A stretch of DNA of 64,000 bases from Streptococcus sp. SN-1 (GCF_041154385.1 NZ_AP028929.1:620001-684000); one strand, 5' to 3'; counted from the first letter of the stretch, positions 28,187 through 38,308 are shown. Notes: generated by a model not told the origin, from the letters alone. Numbers and translations are program-made.

Positions 28187-31100
28187 ATGGCTAAATTGAT
28201 TCCGGGGAAAATCCGTATCGAAGGCGTTGCCCTTTATGAAACTGGTAAAGTTGACATCATCAAGGAAAAGAATAATCGGCTCTACGCTCGCGTTGCAGAA
28301 GAAGAACTGCGCTATAGTTTAGAGGATGATTTGGTTTTTTGTGCTTGCGATTTTTTCCAAAAGAGGGGCTACTGTGTGCATTTGGCAGCGTTGGAGCATT
28401 TTCTTAAAAATGATGAGCGTGGTCAGGAAATCTTGCAGAGTCTGGAAGAAGGTCATGAGGAAAAAGAAGCCGTTGAAACCAAGGTGACCTTGGGTGGCAA
28501 ATTTTTAGATCGAATCTTGTCTCCAAACCCAGACCGAACCTATGAATTATCGGCTGTGGGGCAGGTGGAAGCAGGAACCAATCATATCTTGTGGACCCTG
28601 AGAATCGGGCAAGTCAATAGTCAAAAATACTATGTCATTCGGGATATCCCACTCTTTTTAAAAGTTGTCGAGAAGAGAAAACCTTATATGATTGGGAAAA
28701 CCTATGAGGAATCCTTGTCTTGGGAATCCTTTGATGAGGCCAGCCAAGAACTTTTGACTTTCTTGCGGGGACTAACGGAGGAAGGACTAGCTCCAGACCT
28801 CTTTTTCCAAAATCAAGGCCGTCATCTCTTTTTCCCTCTGACCTTTTTTGAGCAGGGTGTGAATTTACTGATGACCTTGCCGCATTTTCAATTTGACCAT
28901 CAAGTGGATAGCTACCAAACCCTGCTTTTTCAGGATATGAATGCGGATGCCAATCTCTTTACCTTTACAGTAACAGAATACTCGGATTATTTTGAAATGG
29001 AAATCAGCGAGAGCCCCAGGGTCAATGTCTTTTATCAGGGAGCTGTACTTTTCCATAAAGGACAGGTTTATTTCCTAAGAGACCAGCAGATGCGTCTTCT
29101 AAAGGAAATCAAAGCGTTGCCTGTGGATCAACATGGGAAAAAACACCTGCAATTTGATAGCAGTGACCGCGATAAGTTGGCTTCTTGTCTGACTCTTTTT
29201 GGCCAGATGGGGACTGTTTCAGCTCCAGAACGCTTACAAATCAAAACGTTTTCGCCATCGTTTTACTTTGACAGGGAAGAGGATAATCGGATTCGTCTGG
29301 AAATCCAGTTTGACTATGGGGATAGACAGGTATCTAGCCGACAGGAGCTAGAAGAATTGCCATTTTCGAGTGATGCGGATTTAGAAGAAAGAGTTTTCCA
29401 AGTCTGTTTGGCTGCTGGTTTTGAAGCAGACTTTCAATCTTGGCGTCAGGCCTTAAAAGCAGAATCTGTCTATCATTTCTTCCATGATATCATTCCAGTT
29501 TTTGAAAAACTCGGGAATGTTGATCTATCAGACAAGTTAGAAGAACTTTATAGTCTGGCGAGTCCTCAAGTGCAGATTACTTCCAAGGGAGGTCTCTTGG
29601 AAATCCAATTTGATTTTCAAGATATTGCCCAAGAGGAAATTGACCAAGCCATGCAGGCCTTGCTTGCCAACAAGAATTTTTACATTGATTCATCTAATCA
29701 AGTCTACTTTTTTGATGAAGAAACCAAGAAAATTCGCCAAAATCTACAGGAACTAGGACAGTTTGAATTAAAAGATGGGACCTTGCAGGCTCGGAAATCT
29801 TTGGCTTATAGCTTAGCTCATCTTTTTGAAGGGCGTGACCGTGTTTCTTTCTCACAAGAATTCAAAAATCTGGCCCACGACTTGACGCATCCAGAGGACT
29901 TCCCTCGACAAGCAACTCAGGTTCAGGCTGATTTGCGAGATTATCAGGAAAAGGGAATCGGCTGGCTGCAAATGCTCCATCATTATGGTTTTGGTGGGAT
30001 TTTGGCTGATGATATGGGATTGGGGAAAACCCTCCAGACCATTGCATTTTTGACCAGCCAAGTGACAAAAGCAAGTCGAGTCTTGATTTTAGCTCCGTCA
30101 GGTTTGATTTACAACTGGGCAGATGAATTTCAGAAGTTTGCCCCACAGTTGGATGTGGCTGTTGTGCATGGTTTGAAAGCTAGTCGTGAAGAGATTCTTG
30201 CTGAAAGCCATCAAATCTATGTGACGAGCTATGCTACCTTCCGTCAGGACAGTGAACTTTATCAGGGGATGTCCTTTGACTTCCTTTTCTTAGATGAAGC
30301 TCAGGTCATGAAAAATGCCCAGACTAAGATTGCCCAGACCTTGAGACAATTTGTGGTGCCGTCGATCTTTGCCTTGTCAGGAACTCCGATTGAAAACCAT
30401 CTGGGTGAGTTGTGGTCTATTTTCCAAATCGTCATGCCGGGACTCTTGCCAGGCAAGAAAGAATTTATGAAATTACCAGCTGAGCGCGTAGCTCAGTTTA
30501 TCAAGCCCTTCGTGATGCGGCGCAAGAAAGAAGAAGTTCTGACCGAACTGCCAGACTTAATCGAAGTGGTTTATAAGAATGAACTGGAGGACCAGCAAAA
30601 GGCTATCTACCTAGCCCAGTTGCAACAGATGCGAGACCGTTTAGCTCAGGTGTCAGATCAGGAATTTCAGCGTAGTCGAGTGGAAATCTTGTCTGGTCTG
30701 ATGCGCTTGCGCCAAATCTGTGACACTCCTGCCCTCTTTATGGAGGATTATCAGGGAGCCAGTGGCAAACTAGATAGTCTCCGAGACTTGCTGGTACAGG
30801 TGGCAGACGGTGGACACCGTGTCTTGATTTTCTCGCAGTTCAAGGGAATGTTGGAGAAAATTGAACAAGAACTGCCAGACTTGGGCATGACTTCCTTTAA
30901 AATTACAGGTTCAACCCCAGCCAAGGAAAGACAAGACATGACCAAAGCCTTTAACCAAGGGGAAAGAGATGCCTTTCTGATTTCCCTCAAGGCTGGTGGT
31001 GTCGGACTGAACCTGACAGGTGCTGATACGGTTATCTTGGTTGACCTTTGGTGGAATCCTGCGGTGGAAGCGCAAGCCATTGGCCGTGCCCATAGGATGG

Positions 31101-31285
31101 GTCAGGAAGAAACGGTTGAGGTCTATCGCTTGGTAACCAAGGGAACCATTGAAGAAAAAATTCAGGAACTCCAAGAACAAAAGAAACATCTGGTGTCACA
31201 AGTATTGGATGGAACAGAGTCACGTGGCAGTCTGACCCTAGCAGAAATTAGAGAAATTTTGGGAATTTCTGAAGCCAGCACTTGA
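28187..31285 (+). CDS. SNF2-family DEAD/DEAH helicase with SWIM zinc finger
   Basis: 1032-residue ATP-dependent DNA translocase. The N-terminal SWIM zinc finger is CACDFFQKRGYCVH (about 52-65). A long bacterial SNF2 middle region follows (to about 590). The helicase core has DDMGLGKTLQT (Walker A, about 608), LDEAQ (motif II, about 701), SGTP and, at the end, QAIGRAHRMGQ (motif VI, about 962). Bacterial members (RapA-like or genome-maintenance) have poorly defined targets. No restriction or defence partner is adjacent; the neighbours are housekeeping. Full length and intact. Confidence 0.92.
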   Translation: MAKLIPGKIRIEGVALYETGKVDIIKEKNNRLYARVAEEELRYSLEDDLVFCACDFFQKRGYCVHLAALEHFLKNDERGQEILQSLEEGHEEKEAVETKVTLGGKFLDRILSPNPDRTYELSAVGQVEAGTNHILWTLRIGQVNSQKYYVIRDIPLFLKVVEKRKPYMIGKTYEESLSWESFDEASQELLTFLRGLTEEGLAPDLFFQNQGRHLFFPLTFFEQGVNLLMTLPHFQFDHQVDSYQTLLFQDMNADANLFTFTVTEYSDYFEMEISESPRVNVFYQGAVLFHKGQVYFLRDQQMRLLKEIKALPVDQHGKKHLQFDSSDRDKLASCLTLFGQMGTVSAPERLQIKTFSPSFYFDREEDNRIRLEIQFDYGDRQVSSRQELEELPFSSDADLEERVFQVCLAAGFEADFQSWRQALKAESVYHFFHDIIPVFEKLGNVDLSDKLEELYSLASPQVQITSKGGLLEIQFDFQDIAQEEIDQAMQALLANKNFYIDSSNQVYFFDEETKKIRQNLQELGQFELKDGTLQARKSLAYSLAHLFEGRDRVSFSQEFKNLAHDLTHPEDFPRQATQVQADLRDYQEKGIGWLQMLHHYGFGGILADDMGLGKTLQTIAFLTSQVTKASRVLILAPSGLIYNWADEFQKFAPQLDVAVVHGLKASREEILAESHQIYVTSYATFRQDSELYQGMSFDFLFLDEAQVMKNAQTKIAQTLRQFVVPSIFALSGTPIENHLGELWSIFQIVMPGLLPGKKEFMKLPAERVAQFIKPFVMRRKKEEVLTELPDLIEVVYKNELEDQQKAIYLAQLQQMRDRLAQVSDQEFQRSRVEILSGLMRLRQICDTPALFMEDYQGASGKLDSLRDLLVQVADGGHRVLIFSQFKGMLEKIEQELPDLGMTSFKITGSTPAKERQDMTKAFNQGERDAFLISLKAGGVGLNLTGADTVILVDLWWNPAVEAQAIGRAHRMGQEETVEVYRLVTKGTIEEKIQELQEQKKHLVSQVLDGTESRGSLTLAEIREILGISEAST

Positions 31286-31309
31286 AAAATCAAGACAATA
31301 CGCTATAAT
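31282..31309 (+). promoter_or_regulatory. Promoter upstream of the murC gene pair
   Basis: TTGAAA (31282-31287), a 16-nt spacer and TATAAT (31304-31309). The -35 overlaps the SNF2 stop codon. Confidence 0.75.
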
Positions 31310-31332
31310 GAAGTGTTGAAAGGAAATAGAAA

Positions 31333-31950
31333 ATGAAACAAGAACGATTTCCATTGGTGTCAGATGACGAGGTCATGCTGACTGAAATGCCAGTCATGAA
31401 CTTGTACGATGAGTCTGATCTGATCAGTAATATCAAGGGTGAGTATCGAGATAAAAATTATTTAGAATGGGCTCCTATTACTGAAGAGGTGCCAGTAAAA
31501 CCGATTGAAAAGCAAGTCGAGAAACCTAAAAAAGCTCCTTTAGGGGTTAAAAAAGAAGGAAAGAGCTATGCGGAGGTGGCGCGTGAAGAAGCGCGTGCAG
31601 ACTTGAAAAAGAAACGCTCTGCTAACTATCTAACTCAGGATTTCAGCCGTGCGAGACGTCATTCTAAATCAGGCCTTCTTAGACAGGGTAACCAACCGAC
31701 AGCTCCTTTCCAAAAGGAAAATCCTGGTGAATTTGTCAAATATAGCCAAAAATTGACCCAGTCTCATTATATCTTGGCGGAAGAAGTTCATTCTATCCCT
31801 ACCAAGAATGAAGAAGTGTCAGCACCTGCTCCAAAGAAAAACAACTATGATTTTCTAAAGAAGAGCCAAATCTACAATAAAAAAAGTAAACAAACAGAAC
31901 AAGAACGTCGGGTTGCCCAAGAGTTGAATCTGACCAGAATTACAGAATAG
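31333..31950 (+). CDS. Conserved streptococcal protein upstream of murC, function unknown
   Basis: 205-residue hydrophilic, very basic and Lys/Glu-rich protein with no signal peptide, membrane segment or recognisable catalytic motif. It starts [19 protein letters not shown] and has a central Arg/Lys-rich part ([24 protein letters not shown]), suggesting an extended or nucleic-acid/ribosome-contacting protein. It is 10 nt from murC and shares its promoter. I do not recognise a function. Confidence 0.75.
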   Translation: MKQERFPLVSDDEVMLTEMPVMNLYDESDLISNIKGEYRDKNYLEWAPITEEVPVKPIEKQVEKPKKAPLGVKKEGKSYAEVAREEARADLKKKRSANYLTQDFSRARRHSKSGLLRQGNQPTAPFQKENPGEFVKYSQKLTQSHYILAEEVHSIPTKNEEVSAPAPKKNNYDFLKKSQIYNKKSKQTEQERRVAQELNLTRITE

Positions 31951-31960
31951 GGGAGAAAAC

Positions 31961-33295
31961 ATGCCAAAGACATATCATTTTATCGGAATTAAGGGATCAG
32001 GGATGAGTGCCTTGGCCTTGATGTTGCACCAAATGGGGCATAAGGTACAGGGATCAGATGTTGAAAAGTACTACTTTACTCAACGTGGTCTTGAGCAGGC
32101 AGGAATCACCATTCTTCCTTTTGATGAAAAGAATCTAGACGGTGATATGGAAATTATCGCTGGAAATGCCTTTCGTCCAGATAACAACGTTGAAATTGCC
32201 TATGCAGACCAAAATGGTATCAGCTACAAACGTTACCATGAGTTCCTAGGTAGCTTTATGCGTGACTTTGTTAGCATGGGAGTAGCAGGAGCGCATGGAA
32301 AAACTTCAACGACAGGTATGTTGTCTCATGTCTTGTCTCACATCACAGACACTAGCTTCTTGATTGGGGATGGGACAGGTCGTGGTTCGGCCAATGCCAA
32401 ATATTTTGTCTTTGAATCTGACGAATATGAGCGTCACTTTATGCCTTACCATCCAGAATACTCTATTATCACCAACATTGACTTTGACCATCCAGACTAT
32501 TTCACAAGTCTCGAGGATGTTTTCAATGCCTTTAACGACTATGCCAAACAAATTACCAAGGGTCTTTTTGTCTATGGTGAAGATGCAGAATTGCGTAAAA
32601 TTACGTCTGATTCACCAATTTATTATTATGGTTTTGAAGCTGAAGGCAATGATTTTGTAGCTAGTGAGCTTCTTCGTTCAACAACTGGTTCAACCTTCAC
32701 AGTTCATTTCCGTGGACAAGAATTGGGTCAATTCCACATCCCAACCTTTGGTCGTCACAATATCATGAATGCGATAGCTGTTATTGGTCTTCTTTACACA
32801 GCAGGATTTGATTTGAACTTGGTGCGTGAGCACTTGAAAACATTTGCCGGTGTTAAGCGTCGTTTCACTGAGAAAATTGTCAATGATACAGTGATTATCG
32901 ATGACTTTGCCCACCATCCAACAGAAATTATTGCAACCTTGGATGCGGCTCGTCAGAAATACCCAAGCAAGGAAATTGTAGCAGTCTTCCAACCGCATAC
33001 CTTTACAAGAACCATTGCCTTGTTGGACGAATTTGCTCACGCTTTGAACCAAGCGGATGCTGTTTACCTAGCGCAAATTTATGGGTCAGCTCGTGAAGTA
33101 GATCATGGTGATGTTAAGGTAGAAGACCTAGCCAATAAAATCAACAAAAAACATCAAGTGATTACTGTTGAAAATGTTTCTCCACTCCTAGACCATGATA
33201 ATGCTGTCTATGTCTTTATGGGAGCAGGAGACATCCAAACCTATGAATACTCATTTGAGCGTCTCTTGTCTAACTTGACAAGCAATGTTCAATAG
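31961..33295 (+). CDS. murC: UDP-N-acetylmuramate--L-alanine ligase
   Basis: 444-residue cytoplasmic Mur ligase that adds the first L-alanine to UDP-MurNAc. The Rossmann-like start is [18 protein letters not shown], the P-loop is [15 protein letters not shown], and the C-terminal signature [11 protein letters not shown] is typical of MurC. Full length. GGGGAGAAAAC precedes the ATG. Downstream, 9 nt away, two acetyltransferase genes appear to be in the same transcript. Confidence 0.97.
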   Translation: MPKTYHFIGIKGSGMSALALMLHQMGHKVQGSDVEKYYFTQRGLEQAGITILPFDEKNLDGDMEIIAGNAFRPDNNVEIAYADQNGISYKRYHEFLGSFMRDFVSMGVAGAHGKTSTTGMLSHVLSHITDTSFLIGDGTGRGSANAKYFVFESDEYERHFMPYHPEYSIITNIDFDHPDYFTSLEDVFNAFNDYAKQITKGLFVYGEDAELRKITSDSPIYYYGFEAEGNDFVASELLRSTTGSTFTVHFRGQELGQFHIPTFGRHNIMNAIAVIGLLYTAGFDLNLVREHLKTFAGVKRRFTEKIVNDTVIIDDFAHHPTEIIATLDAARQKYPSKEIVAVFQPHTFTRTIALLDEFAHALNQADAVYLAQIYGSAREVDHGDVKVEDLANKINKKHQVITVENVSPLLDHDNAVYVFMGAGDIQTYEYSFERLLSNLTSNVQ

Positions 33296-33304
33296 GCTAT
33301 TACC

Positions 33305-33754
33305 ATGGAAATTTCAATTAAGATCATTCAGGCGAGTAAGTCTGATTTGGCTGAGATAGAGGCGCTCCAGGCTTCATCTTTTCCAGCTGAAAAGCATCAA
33401 CCTTCCCATATTTTAGAAGAAAGTATCCGTAAGTGTGCGGATACCTTTCTTCTAGCTAGGGATGAAAATCAGCTTCTGGGCTATGTTCTAGGTGGTCCTT
33501 ACCCACACAATCCGAAATGTCTAGAAATACATTCTTTAGTCATTGATACTGACCATCAGAGACAGGGCTTGGGCACGCTTCTTCTTGCGGCTTTGAAAGA
33601 TGTGGCAGTTGAGCTGGATTACAAAGGGATTCGTTTGGAGAGTCCTTCTGAGTTGCTTTCCTATTTTGAAATGAACGGTTTTATTGATGAAGAAACTTCG
33701 CTTTATGCAACTAGCCAGTGTTTTAGTATGATTTGGTTTAATCTCTTTTTTTAG
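33305..33754 (+). CDS. GNAT family N-acetyltransferase
   Basis: 149-residue acetyltransferase. The acetyl-CoA loop is DTDHQRQGLGTLLL, followed by a late YFEMNGF segment. It resembles AANAT/RimI-like enzymes (LGYVLGGPYPHNP, EIHSLVI). Substrate unknown. It follows murC by 9 nt and precedes a second GNAT gene of the same type by 8 nt; the two look like diverged duplicates. Confidence 0.88.
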   Translation: MEISIKIIQASKSDLAEIEALQASSFPAEKHQPSHILEESIRKCADTFLLARDENQLLGYVLGGPYPHNPKCLEIHSLVIDTDHQRQGLGTLLLAALKDVAVELDYKGIRLESPSELLSYFEMNGFIDEETSLYATSQCFSMIWFNLFF

Positions 33755-33762
33755 GAGGCAAA

Positions 33763-34257
33763 ATGGAAATTAGGAAAGCAAGATTAGAAGATTTGGATCG
33801 TATCGTTGAGATTGAACTAGAAAATTTCTCGATTGAAGAAGCCATTCCTCGCTCTGTTTTTGAGGCGCATTTGCGAGAAATTCAGACCTCGTTTCTGGTT
33901 GCAGAAAAAGCAGGCAGAATCATGGGTTACATAGAAGGGCCAGTTGGACCGCACCGCCATCTGCAAGACCAGTCTTTTACAGAGGAGATAGAAGATTATA
34001 GTCATGAGACTGGTGGCTATATCTCTGTGACCTGCCTGTCTATTGCTAAGGAAGCACAGGGACTTGGGCTTGGTCAGAAATTGCTAACAGCCTTGAAAGA
34101 ACTGGCTCTTACCCACGAAAGAGAAGGCATTAACCTAACCTGTCATGACTATCTTATCGCCTACTACGAAAAGCATGGATTTGTCAATGAAGGTCTGTCT
34201 CAGTCAACCTTTGCAGGGGAAACCTGGTATGATATGGTCTGGGAAGGTAAAAAATAA
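33763..34257 (+). CDS. GNAT family N-acetyltransferase
   Basis: 164-residue acetyltransferase. Its acetyl-CoA loop is SIAKEAQGLGLGQKLL, with YYEKHGFVNEG near the C-terminus. The insert DQSFTEEIEDYSHETGGYISVTCLSI matches AANAT-like proteins. RBS TAGGAGG precedes the ATG. It is the last gene of the murC group, followed by a terminator. Confidence 0.88.
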   Translation: MEIRKARLEDLDRIVEIELENFSIEEAIPRSVFEAHLREIQTSFLVAEKAGRIMGYIEGPVGPHRHLQDQSFTEEIEDYSHETGGYISVTCLSIAKEAQGLGLGQKLLTALKELALTHEREGINLTCHDYLIAYYEKHGFVNEGLSQSTFAGETWYDMVWEGKK

Positions 34258-34260
34258 GCT

Positions 34261-34295
34261 AGAAAAGCATGCTAGGTTGCTTTTCTTTCGTTTTT
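34261..34295 (+). terminator. Terminator of the murC-GNAT operon
   Basis: AGAAAAGCA and TGCTTTTCT form a 9-bp stem with loop TGCTAGGT, then TTCGTTTTT. It overlaps the -35 of the next promoter. Confidence 0.85.
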
Positions 34296-34305
34296 AAGAT
34301 ATAAT
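34277..34305 (+). promoter_or_regulatory. mltG promoter
   Basis: TTGCTT (34277-34282), a 17-nt spacer and TATAAT (34300-34305). The -35 is inside the upstream terminator stem. Confidence 0.7.
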
Positions 34306-34336
34306 ATTATGGATTGTCAACGAGGAGGAAAAACTT

Positions 34337-36079
34337 TTGAGTGAAAAATCAAGAGAAGACGAAAAATTAAGCTTTAAAGAGCAGATTTTACGTGATTTAG
34401 AACGAGTTAAAAAACATGAAGAAGATCAGGAAGAAGTTAATTTAGCTTCAATAAAACCCCAACTTTCTTCTAAAAATGATCAGTCAATAGAAGATTTGAT
34501 GGAAGATTCTCTATCAGCTGTAGAGGATATTATGAGAAACGCTCCTACCGTGCCGACTCACCCCAGCCAAGATTTACCAGCCTCTCCATCAGATGAGATA
34601 AAAAGAGAAACTCTTACTGTTCCAAGCCATCCAAGTCAAGATGTTCCTTCTTCTCCAGCAGAAGAGACTGCAAGACAAGCTTCACTTACTCCTAGTCACC
34701 CGAGTCAAGAAGGACCTTCTACTCCATCAGCGGAAGGAGTATCAAGACCAACTCCAGGACCTGTTAGTCCTAGAAACGTAGAGAAGGAATTTAATGAAAT
34801 CCCAACAAGGGTAGCTGTTTCTTATAAGACGGAAGGTCAGAGAGAGGTAAAAAGAGAAGTTCCTACTTCAAAACCAGTAGTGGAAAAGAAAGCTGTAGAA
34901 GAAATGCCTGCAACTCCACGTCGTAGCCGTCGTGAGACAATTCAGCCTACTAAGAAGAAAAAATCAGGATTCAAGGCCTTCTTCATTTCTCTGCTGATTT
35001 TCCTAGGTTTGATTTCAGCAGGTGGTTACTTCGGTTATCAGTATGTTCAGTCATCTTTACAGCCTGTGGATGCTTCATCTAAACAATATGTGACAGTGCA
35101 AATCCCAGAAGGGGCTAATGTTCAAACAATTGGTTCAACTCTTGAAAAGTCTGGCTTGATTAAACACGGAGTGATTTTTGCTTTTTATGCGAAATATAAA
35201 AATTATTCAGATTTGAAATCTGGCTATTACAATTTGCAAAAGAGCATGAGTACAGAAGACATCATCCACGAACTACAAAAAGGTGGAACAGCTGAAGCTC
35301 AAGAACCTGCGCTTGCGAATTTAACAATTCCAGAAGGTTATACGATTGATCAAATTGCACAAGCAGTAGGTCAATTGCAAGGTGAATTCAAAGAGCCTTT
35401 GACAGCGGATGCCTTTCTGGCAAAAGTTCAAGATGAGAACTTTATCAGCCAAGAAGTTGCCAAATATCCTAGTCTACTTGAAAGCTTGCCAACGAAAGAA
35501 AGTGGAGTTCGTTATCGTTTAGAAGGTTTCCTCTTCCCAGCGACTTACTCTATCAAGGAAAGCACAACTATTGAAAGCTTGATTGATGAGATGCTGGCAG
35601 CTATGGACAAGACTTTGGCGCCTCATTATAGTGCAATCAAGTCTAAAAACTTGACAGTCAATGAATTGCTAACAATTGCGTCACTTGTTGAAAAAGAAGG
35701 TGCTAAGACTGAAGATCGTAAGTTGATTGCAGGTGTCTTCTACAATCGCTTGAATCTTGGTATGCCACTTCAAAGCAATATTGCCATCTTGTATGCCCAA
35801 GGCAAACTTGGTCAGAAGATTAGTCTTGCTGATGATGCTGGAATTGATACGACAATTAATTCACCGTATAATGTTTATACGAAAGCTGGTTTGATGCCAG
35901 GCCCAGTAGATAGTCCAAGTTTGGATGCCATCGAGGCAAGTATTAATCAGACTAAGAGTGATAACTTATACTTTGTAGCTAATGTTACAGATGGCAAGGT
36001 CTATTATGCTGCTACTCAGGAGGAGCATGATCGTAATGTCGCTGAACATGTCAACAGCAAATTAAACCAAACAAACTAA
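34337..36079 (+). CDS. mltG: Endolytic murein transglycosylase
   Basis: 580-residue membrane enzyme that cuts nascent glycan strands and acts with peripheral wall synthesis. The start is TTG at 34337, with GAGGAGG eight bases upstream. A long cytoplasmic N-terminus carries three PTHPSQ/PSHPSQ-type repeats (about residues 74-140). One transmembrane helix is at about 213-237. A LysM-like segment (YVTVQIPEGANVQTIGSTLE) and the YceG catalytic domain follow, with LVEKEGAKTEDRKLIAGVF (conserved Glu) and PLQSNIAILYA. Length fits streptococcal MltG. The cytoplasmic repeats vary between strains. Confidence 0.94.
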   Translation: MSEKSREDEKLSFKEQILRDLERVKKHEEDQEEVNLASIKPQLSSKNDQSIEDLMEDSLSAVEDIMRNAPTVPTHPSQDLPASPSDEIKRETLTVPSHPSQDVPSSPAEETARQASLTPSHPSQEGPSTPSAEGVSRPTPGPVSPRNVEKEFNEIPTRVAVSYKTEGQREVKREVPTSKPVVEKKAVEEMPATPRRSRRETIQPTKKKKSGFKAFFISLLIFLGLISAGGYFGYQYVQSSLQPVDASSKQYVTVQIPEGANVQTIGSTLEKSGLIKHGVIFAFYAKYKNYSDLKSGYYNLQKSMSTEDIIHELQKGGTAEAQEPALANLTIPEGYTIDQIAQAVGQLQGEFKEPLTADAFLAKVQDENFISQEVAKYPSLLESLPTKESGVRYRLEGFLFPATYSIKESTTIESLIDEMLAAMDKTLAPHYSAIKSKNLTVNELLTIASLVEKEGAKTEDRKLIAGVFYNRLNLGMPLQSNIAILYAQGKLGQKISLADDAGIDTTINSPYNVYTKAGLMPGPVDSPSLDAIEASINQTKSDNLYFVANVTDGKVYYAATQEEHDRNVAEHVNSKLNQTN

Positions 36080-36140
36080 AATCATGTGATGCTTCACATA
36101 ATTTTCTTTAGAGAATATCATTAGAAGAAAGTTGAGAAAA

Positions 36141-36623
36141 ATGGCAGAAAAAACATATCCTATGACCCTTGCGGAAAAGGAAAAACTTGAAAAAGAATTA
36201 GAAGAATTGAAATTGGTTCGCCGTCCAGAAGTGGTAGAACGCATTAAGATTGCCCGTTCATACGGTGACCTTTCTGAAAACAGTGAATACGAAGCGGCTA
36301 AGGATGAACAAGCCTTTGTCGAAGGACAAATCTCTAGCTTGGAAACAAAAATCCGTTATGCTGAAATCGTCAATAGTGACTCAGTTGCCCAAGACGAAGT
36401 AGCGATTGGTAAAACAGTCACTATCCAAGAAATTGGTGAGGATGAAGAAGAAGTTTATATTATCGTAGGTTCAGCTGGTGCGGATGCCTTTGCAGGTAAA
36501 GTTTCAAATGAAAGTCCAATTGGACAAGCCTTGATTGGTAAGAAAACAGGTGATACAGCAACTATTGAAACACCTGTTGGTAGCTATGATGTAAAAATCT
36601 TAAAGGTTGAAAAAACAGCCTAA
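36141..36623 (+). CDS. greA: Transcription elongation factor GreA
   Basis: 160-residue factor that rescues backtracked RNA polymerase by stimulating transcript cleavage. The N-terminal coiled coil contains the conserved [19 protein letters not shown], and the C-terminal domain ends in [13 protein letters not shown] chose the ATG at 36141 (MAEKTYPM), the conserved family start, over a TTG nine bases earlier. It lies 61 nt behind mltG, as in other streptococci. Confidence 0.96.
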   Translation: MAEKTYPMTLAEKEKLEKELEELKLVRRPEVVERIKIARSYGDLSENSEYEAAKDEQAFVEGQISSLETKIRYAEIVNSDSVAQDEVAIGKTVTIQEIGEDEEEVYIIVGSAGADAFAGKVSNESPIGQALIGKKTGDTATIETPVGSYDVKILKVEKTA

Positions 36624-36632
36624 AAACAGAAG

Positions 36633-36672
36633 AAAGGAGTGGGGAGGCAGTGCGCTTCACTCACTCCTTTTT
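36633..36672 (+). terminator. greA terminator
   Basis: AAAGGAGTG and CACTCCTTT pair at the base, with an inner AGTG/CACT stem, followed by Ts. Confidence 0.85.
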
Positions 36673-36698
36673 CCATTTTAAATTGAATTGGAGACGAT

Positions 36699-38063
36699 AT
36701 GAGTTCAAAGAAGAAAAAAAATAAGATGGAGCGTGGTCTGACCAATCGTCACGTGCAGGTTATGGCCATTGCGGGAACAATTGGAACAGGACTCTTTTTG
36801 GGAGCAGGTCGCTCTATCAGCCTAACAGGTCCTTCCATTGTACTGATTTATATGATTACTGGAGCCTTTATGTTCCTCATGATGCGTGCGGTTGGGGAAA
36901 TGCTTTATCAAGATCCTGAGCAACATACCTTTATCAACTTTATCACGCGTCATTTGGGTAAGGGCTGGGGTTATTTCTCAGTTTGGTCTTACTGGCTATC
37001 CGTTGTCTTTATCGGTATGGCGGAAATCACAGCTATCTCTCACTACGTTCAGTTTTGGTTCCCTAGCTGGCCAAGTTGGATGATTGAGATTGGATTTTTG
37101 ACCATTCTAGCCTTGGTCAATCTGATTGCAGTTAAGCTCTTTGGGGAAGTTGAGTTTTGGTTTGCTATGGTCAAGATTGTGGCTATTTTAGCTATGATTG
37201 CCACAGGAGTCTTTATGGTCTTGACAGGCTTTAAGACACCTCATGGAGTAGCAAGTTTAGCAAATATTACTGACAATTTCTCCCTCTTCCCAAATGGTGG
37301 AGTTAACTTTGTCATGGCCTTCCAGATGGTTTTCTTTGCCTACCTTATGATTGAGTTTATCGGGGTCACAACTTCAGAAACAAAAAATCCACGTCAGGTC
37401 TTGCCAAAAGCCGTTAAGGAAATTCCTTTGCGTATCGCCTTTTTCTACGGTGGTGCCCTCTTAGCCATTATGGCTATCATTCCTTGGCGTGAGCTTGCTT
37501 CTGCTGATTCACCTTTTGTAACAGTATTTGAATTGGCCGGTATCAAGTGGGCGGCAGCCTTGATTAACTTCGTCGTTTTGACATCAGCAGCATCTGCCCT
37601 TAACTCGACCCTCTACTCAACAGGTCGTCATTTGTACCAGATTGCCCATGATTCGCCAAATCCATTCCTAAAAGCAATCAAGGCGGATACCCTTTCTCGC
37701 CATAATGTGCCACAAAATGCCATCATTGCCTCAGCGGTTTTGATTGCCCTAGCAGCCTTTATCAACGTATTGCCAGGTGTTTCCGATGCCTTTGCCTTGA
37801 TTACGGCATCGTCATCAGGTGTCTATATCGCCATTTATATCTTGATCATGGTTGCTCACCTTAAATATCGCAAGTCACCAGACTTTATGGCGGATGGCTA
37901 CCTCATGCCCCATTATCGTTTCCTAAATCCTTTAACCATGCTCTTCTTTGTCTTTGTCTTTGTAACCCTCTTTTTACAAGAGTCTACATTTGTAGGAGCA
38001 ATCGGCTCAGCTATCTGGATTATTGGTTTCGGGATTTACAGCCAGTGGAAATTTAGAAAATAG
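36699..38063 (+). CDS. Amino-acid permease (APC superfamily, AapA/AroP-like)
   Basis: 454-residue membrane transporter with about 12 hydrophobic segments. Its start (ERGLTNRHVQVMAIAGTIGTG) carries the APC substrate and ion-binding GTIGTG motif. EFIGVTTSETKNPRQVLPKAV is the conserved loop of the amino-acid transporter family. It probably imports a neutral amino acid by cation symport; D-Ala/Gly/Ser or aromatic substrates are both possible. It is monocistronic between two terminators. Confidence 0.87.
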   Translation: MSSKKKKNKMERGLTNRHVQVMAIAGTIGTGLFLGAGRSISLTGPSIVLIYMITGAFMFLMMRAVGEMLYQDPEQHTFINFITRHLGKGWGYFSVWSYWLSVVFIGMAEITAISHYVQFWFPSWPSWMIEIGFLTILALVNLIAVKLFGEVEFWFAMVKIVAILAMIATGVFMVLTGFKTPHGVASLANITDNFSLFPNGGVNFVMAFQMVFFAYLMIEFIGVTTSETKNPRQVLPKAVKEIPLRIAFFYGGALLAIMAIIPWRELASADSPFVTVFELAGIKWAAALINFVVLTSAASALNSTLYSTGRHLYQIAHDSPNPFLKAIKADTLSRHNVPQNAIIASAVLIALAAFINVLPGVSDAFALITASSSGVYIAIYILIMVAHLKYRKSPDFMADGYLMPHYRFLNPLTMLFFVFVFVTLFLQESTFVGAIGSAIWIIGFGIYSQWKFRK

Positions 38064-38068
38064 ATTTG

Positions 38069-38096
38069 AAACTCATCAGCTTAGGTTGGTGGGTTT
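38069..38096 (+). terminator. Permease terminator
   Basis: ACTCATCAGC and GTTGGTGGGT pair with several G-U pairs around a TTAG loop, followed by TTTTT. Confidence 0.75.
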
Positions 38097-38239
38097 TTCT
38101 TTGTTTAAAAATATAGCGGCTTGGATCTAGGATAGTACGCTGTATTATATCAGTATTATTTTTGAGCTGTCAGGTTTAATCTCTTAGGAAAACAGGTGCT
38201 ACGTAAAGAAAATGTAATAAAAACTTAACATAAAAATCA

Positions 38240-38271
38240 TTGACAATTTCGGGGGGGGGGGGTAATAGAAT
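38240..38271 (+). promoter_or_regulatory. Promoter with a 12-G tract in its spacer (candidate phase-variable promoter)
   Basis: Consensus TTGACA (38240-38245), then ATTTC, twelve Gs (38251-38262), TAA and the 5/6 match TAGAAT (38266-38271). The spacer is 20 nt. With nine Gs it would be 17 nt, the optimum. TAATAG at 38263 gives a 17-nt spacer but is only a 3/6 match. The promoter reads toward the DivIVA-like gene and giant surface-protein gene. No terminator-like hairpin is obvious in between. Confidence 0.6.
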
Positions 38272-38308
38272 TAATATGAGACTTTGTGTAACTAAAGTAA
38301 AGAGCATG

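Noticed and set aside
28187-31285. SNF2 helicase as part of a defence system (for example DISARM-like)
   Set aside because: No methyltransferase, nuclease or PLD partner is adjacent; the gene sits in a conserved housekeeping context.
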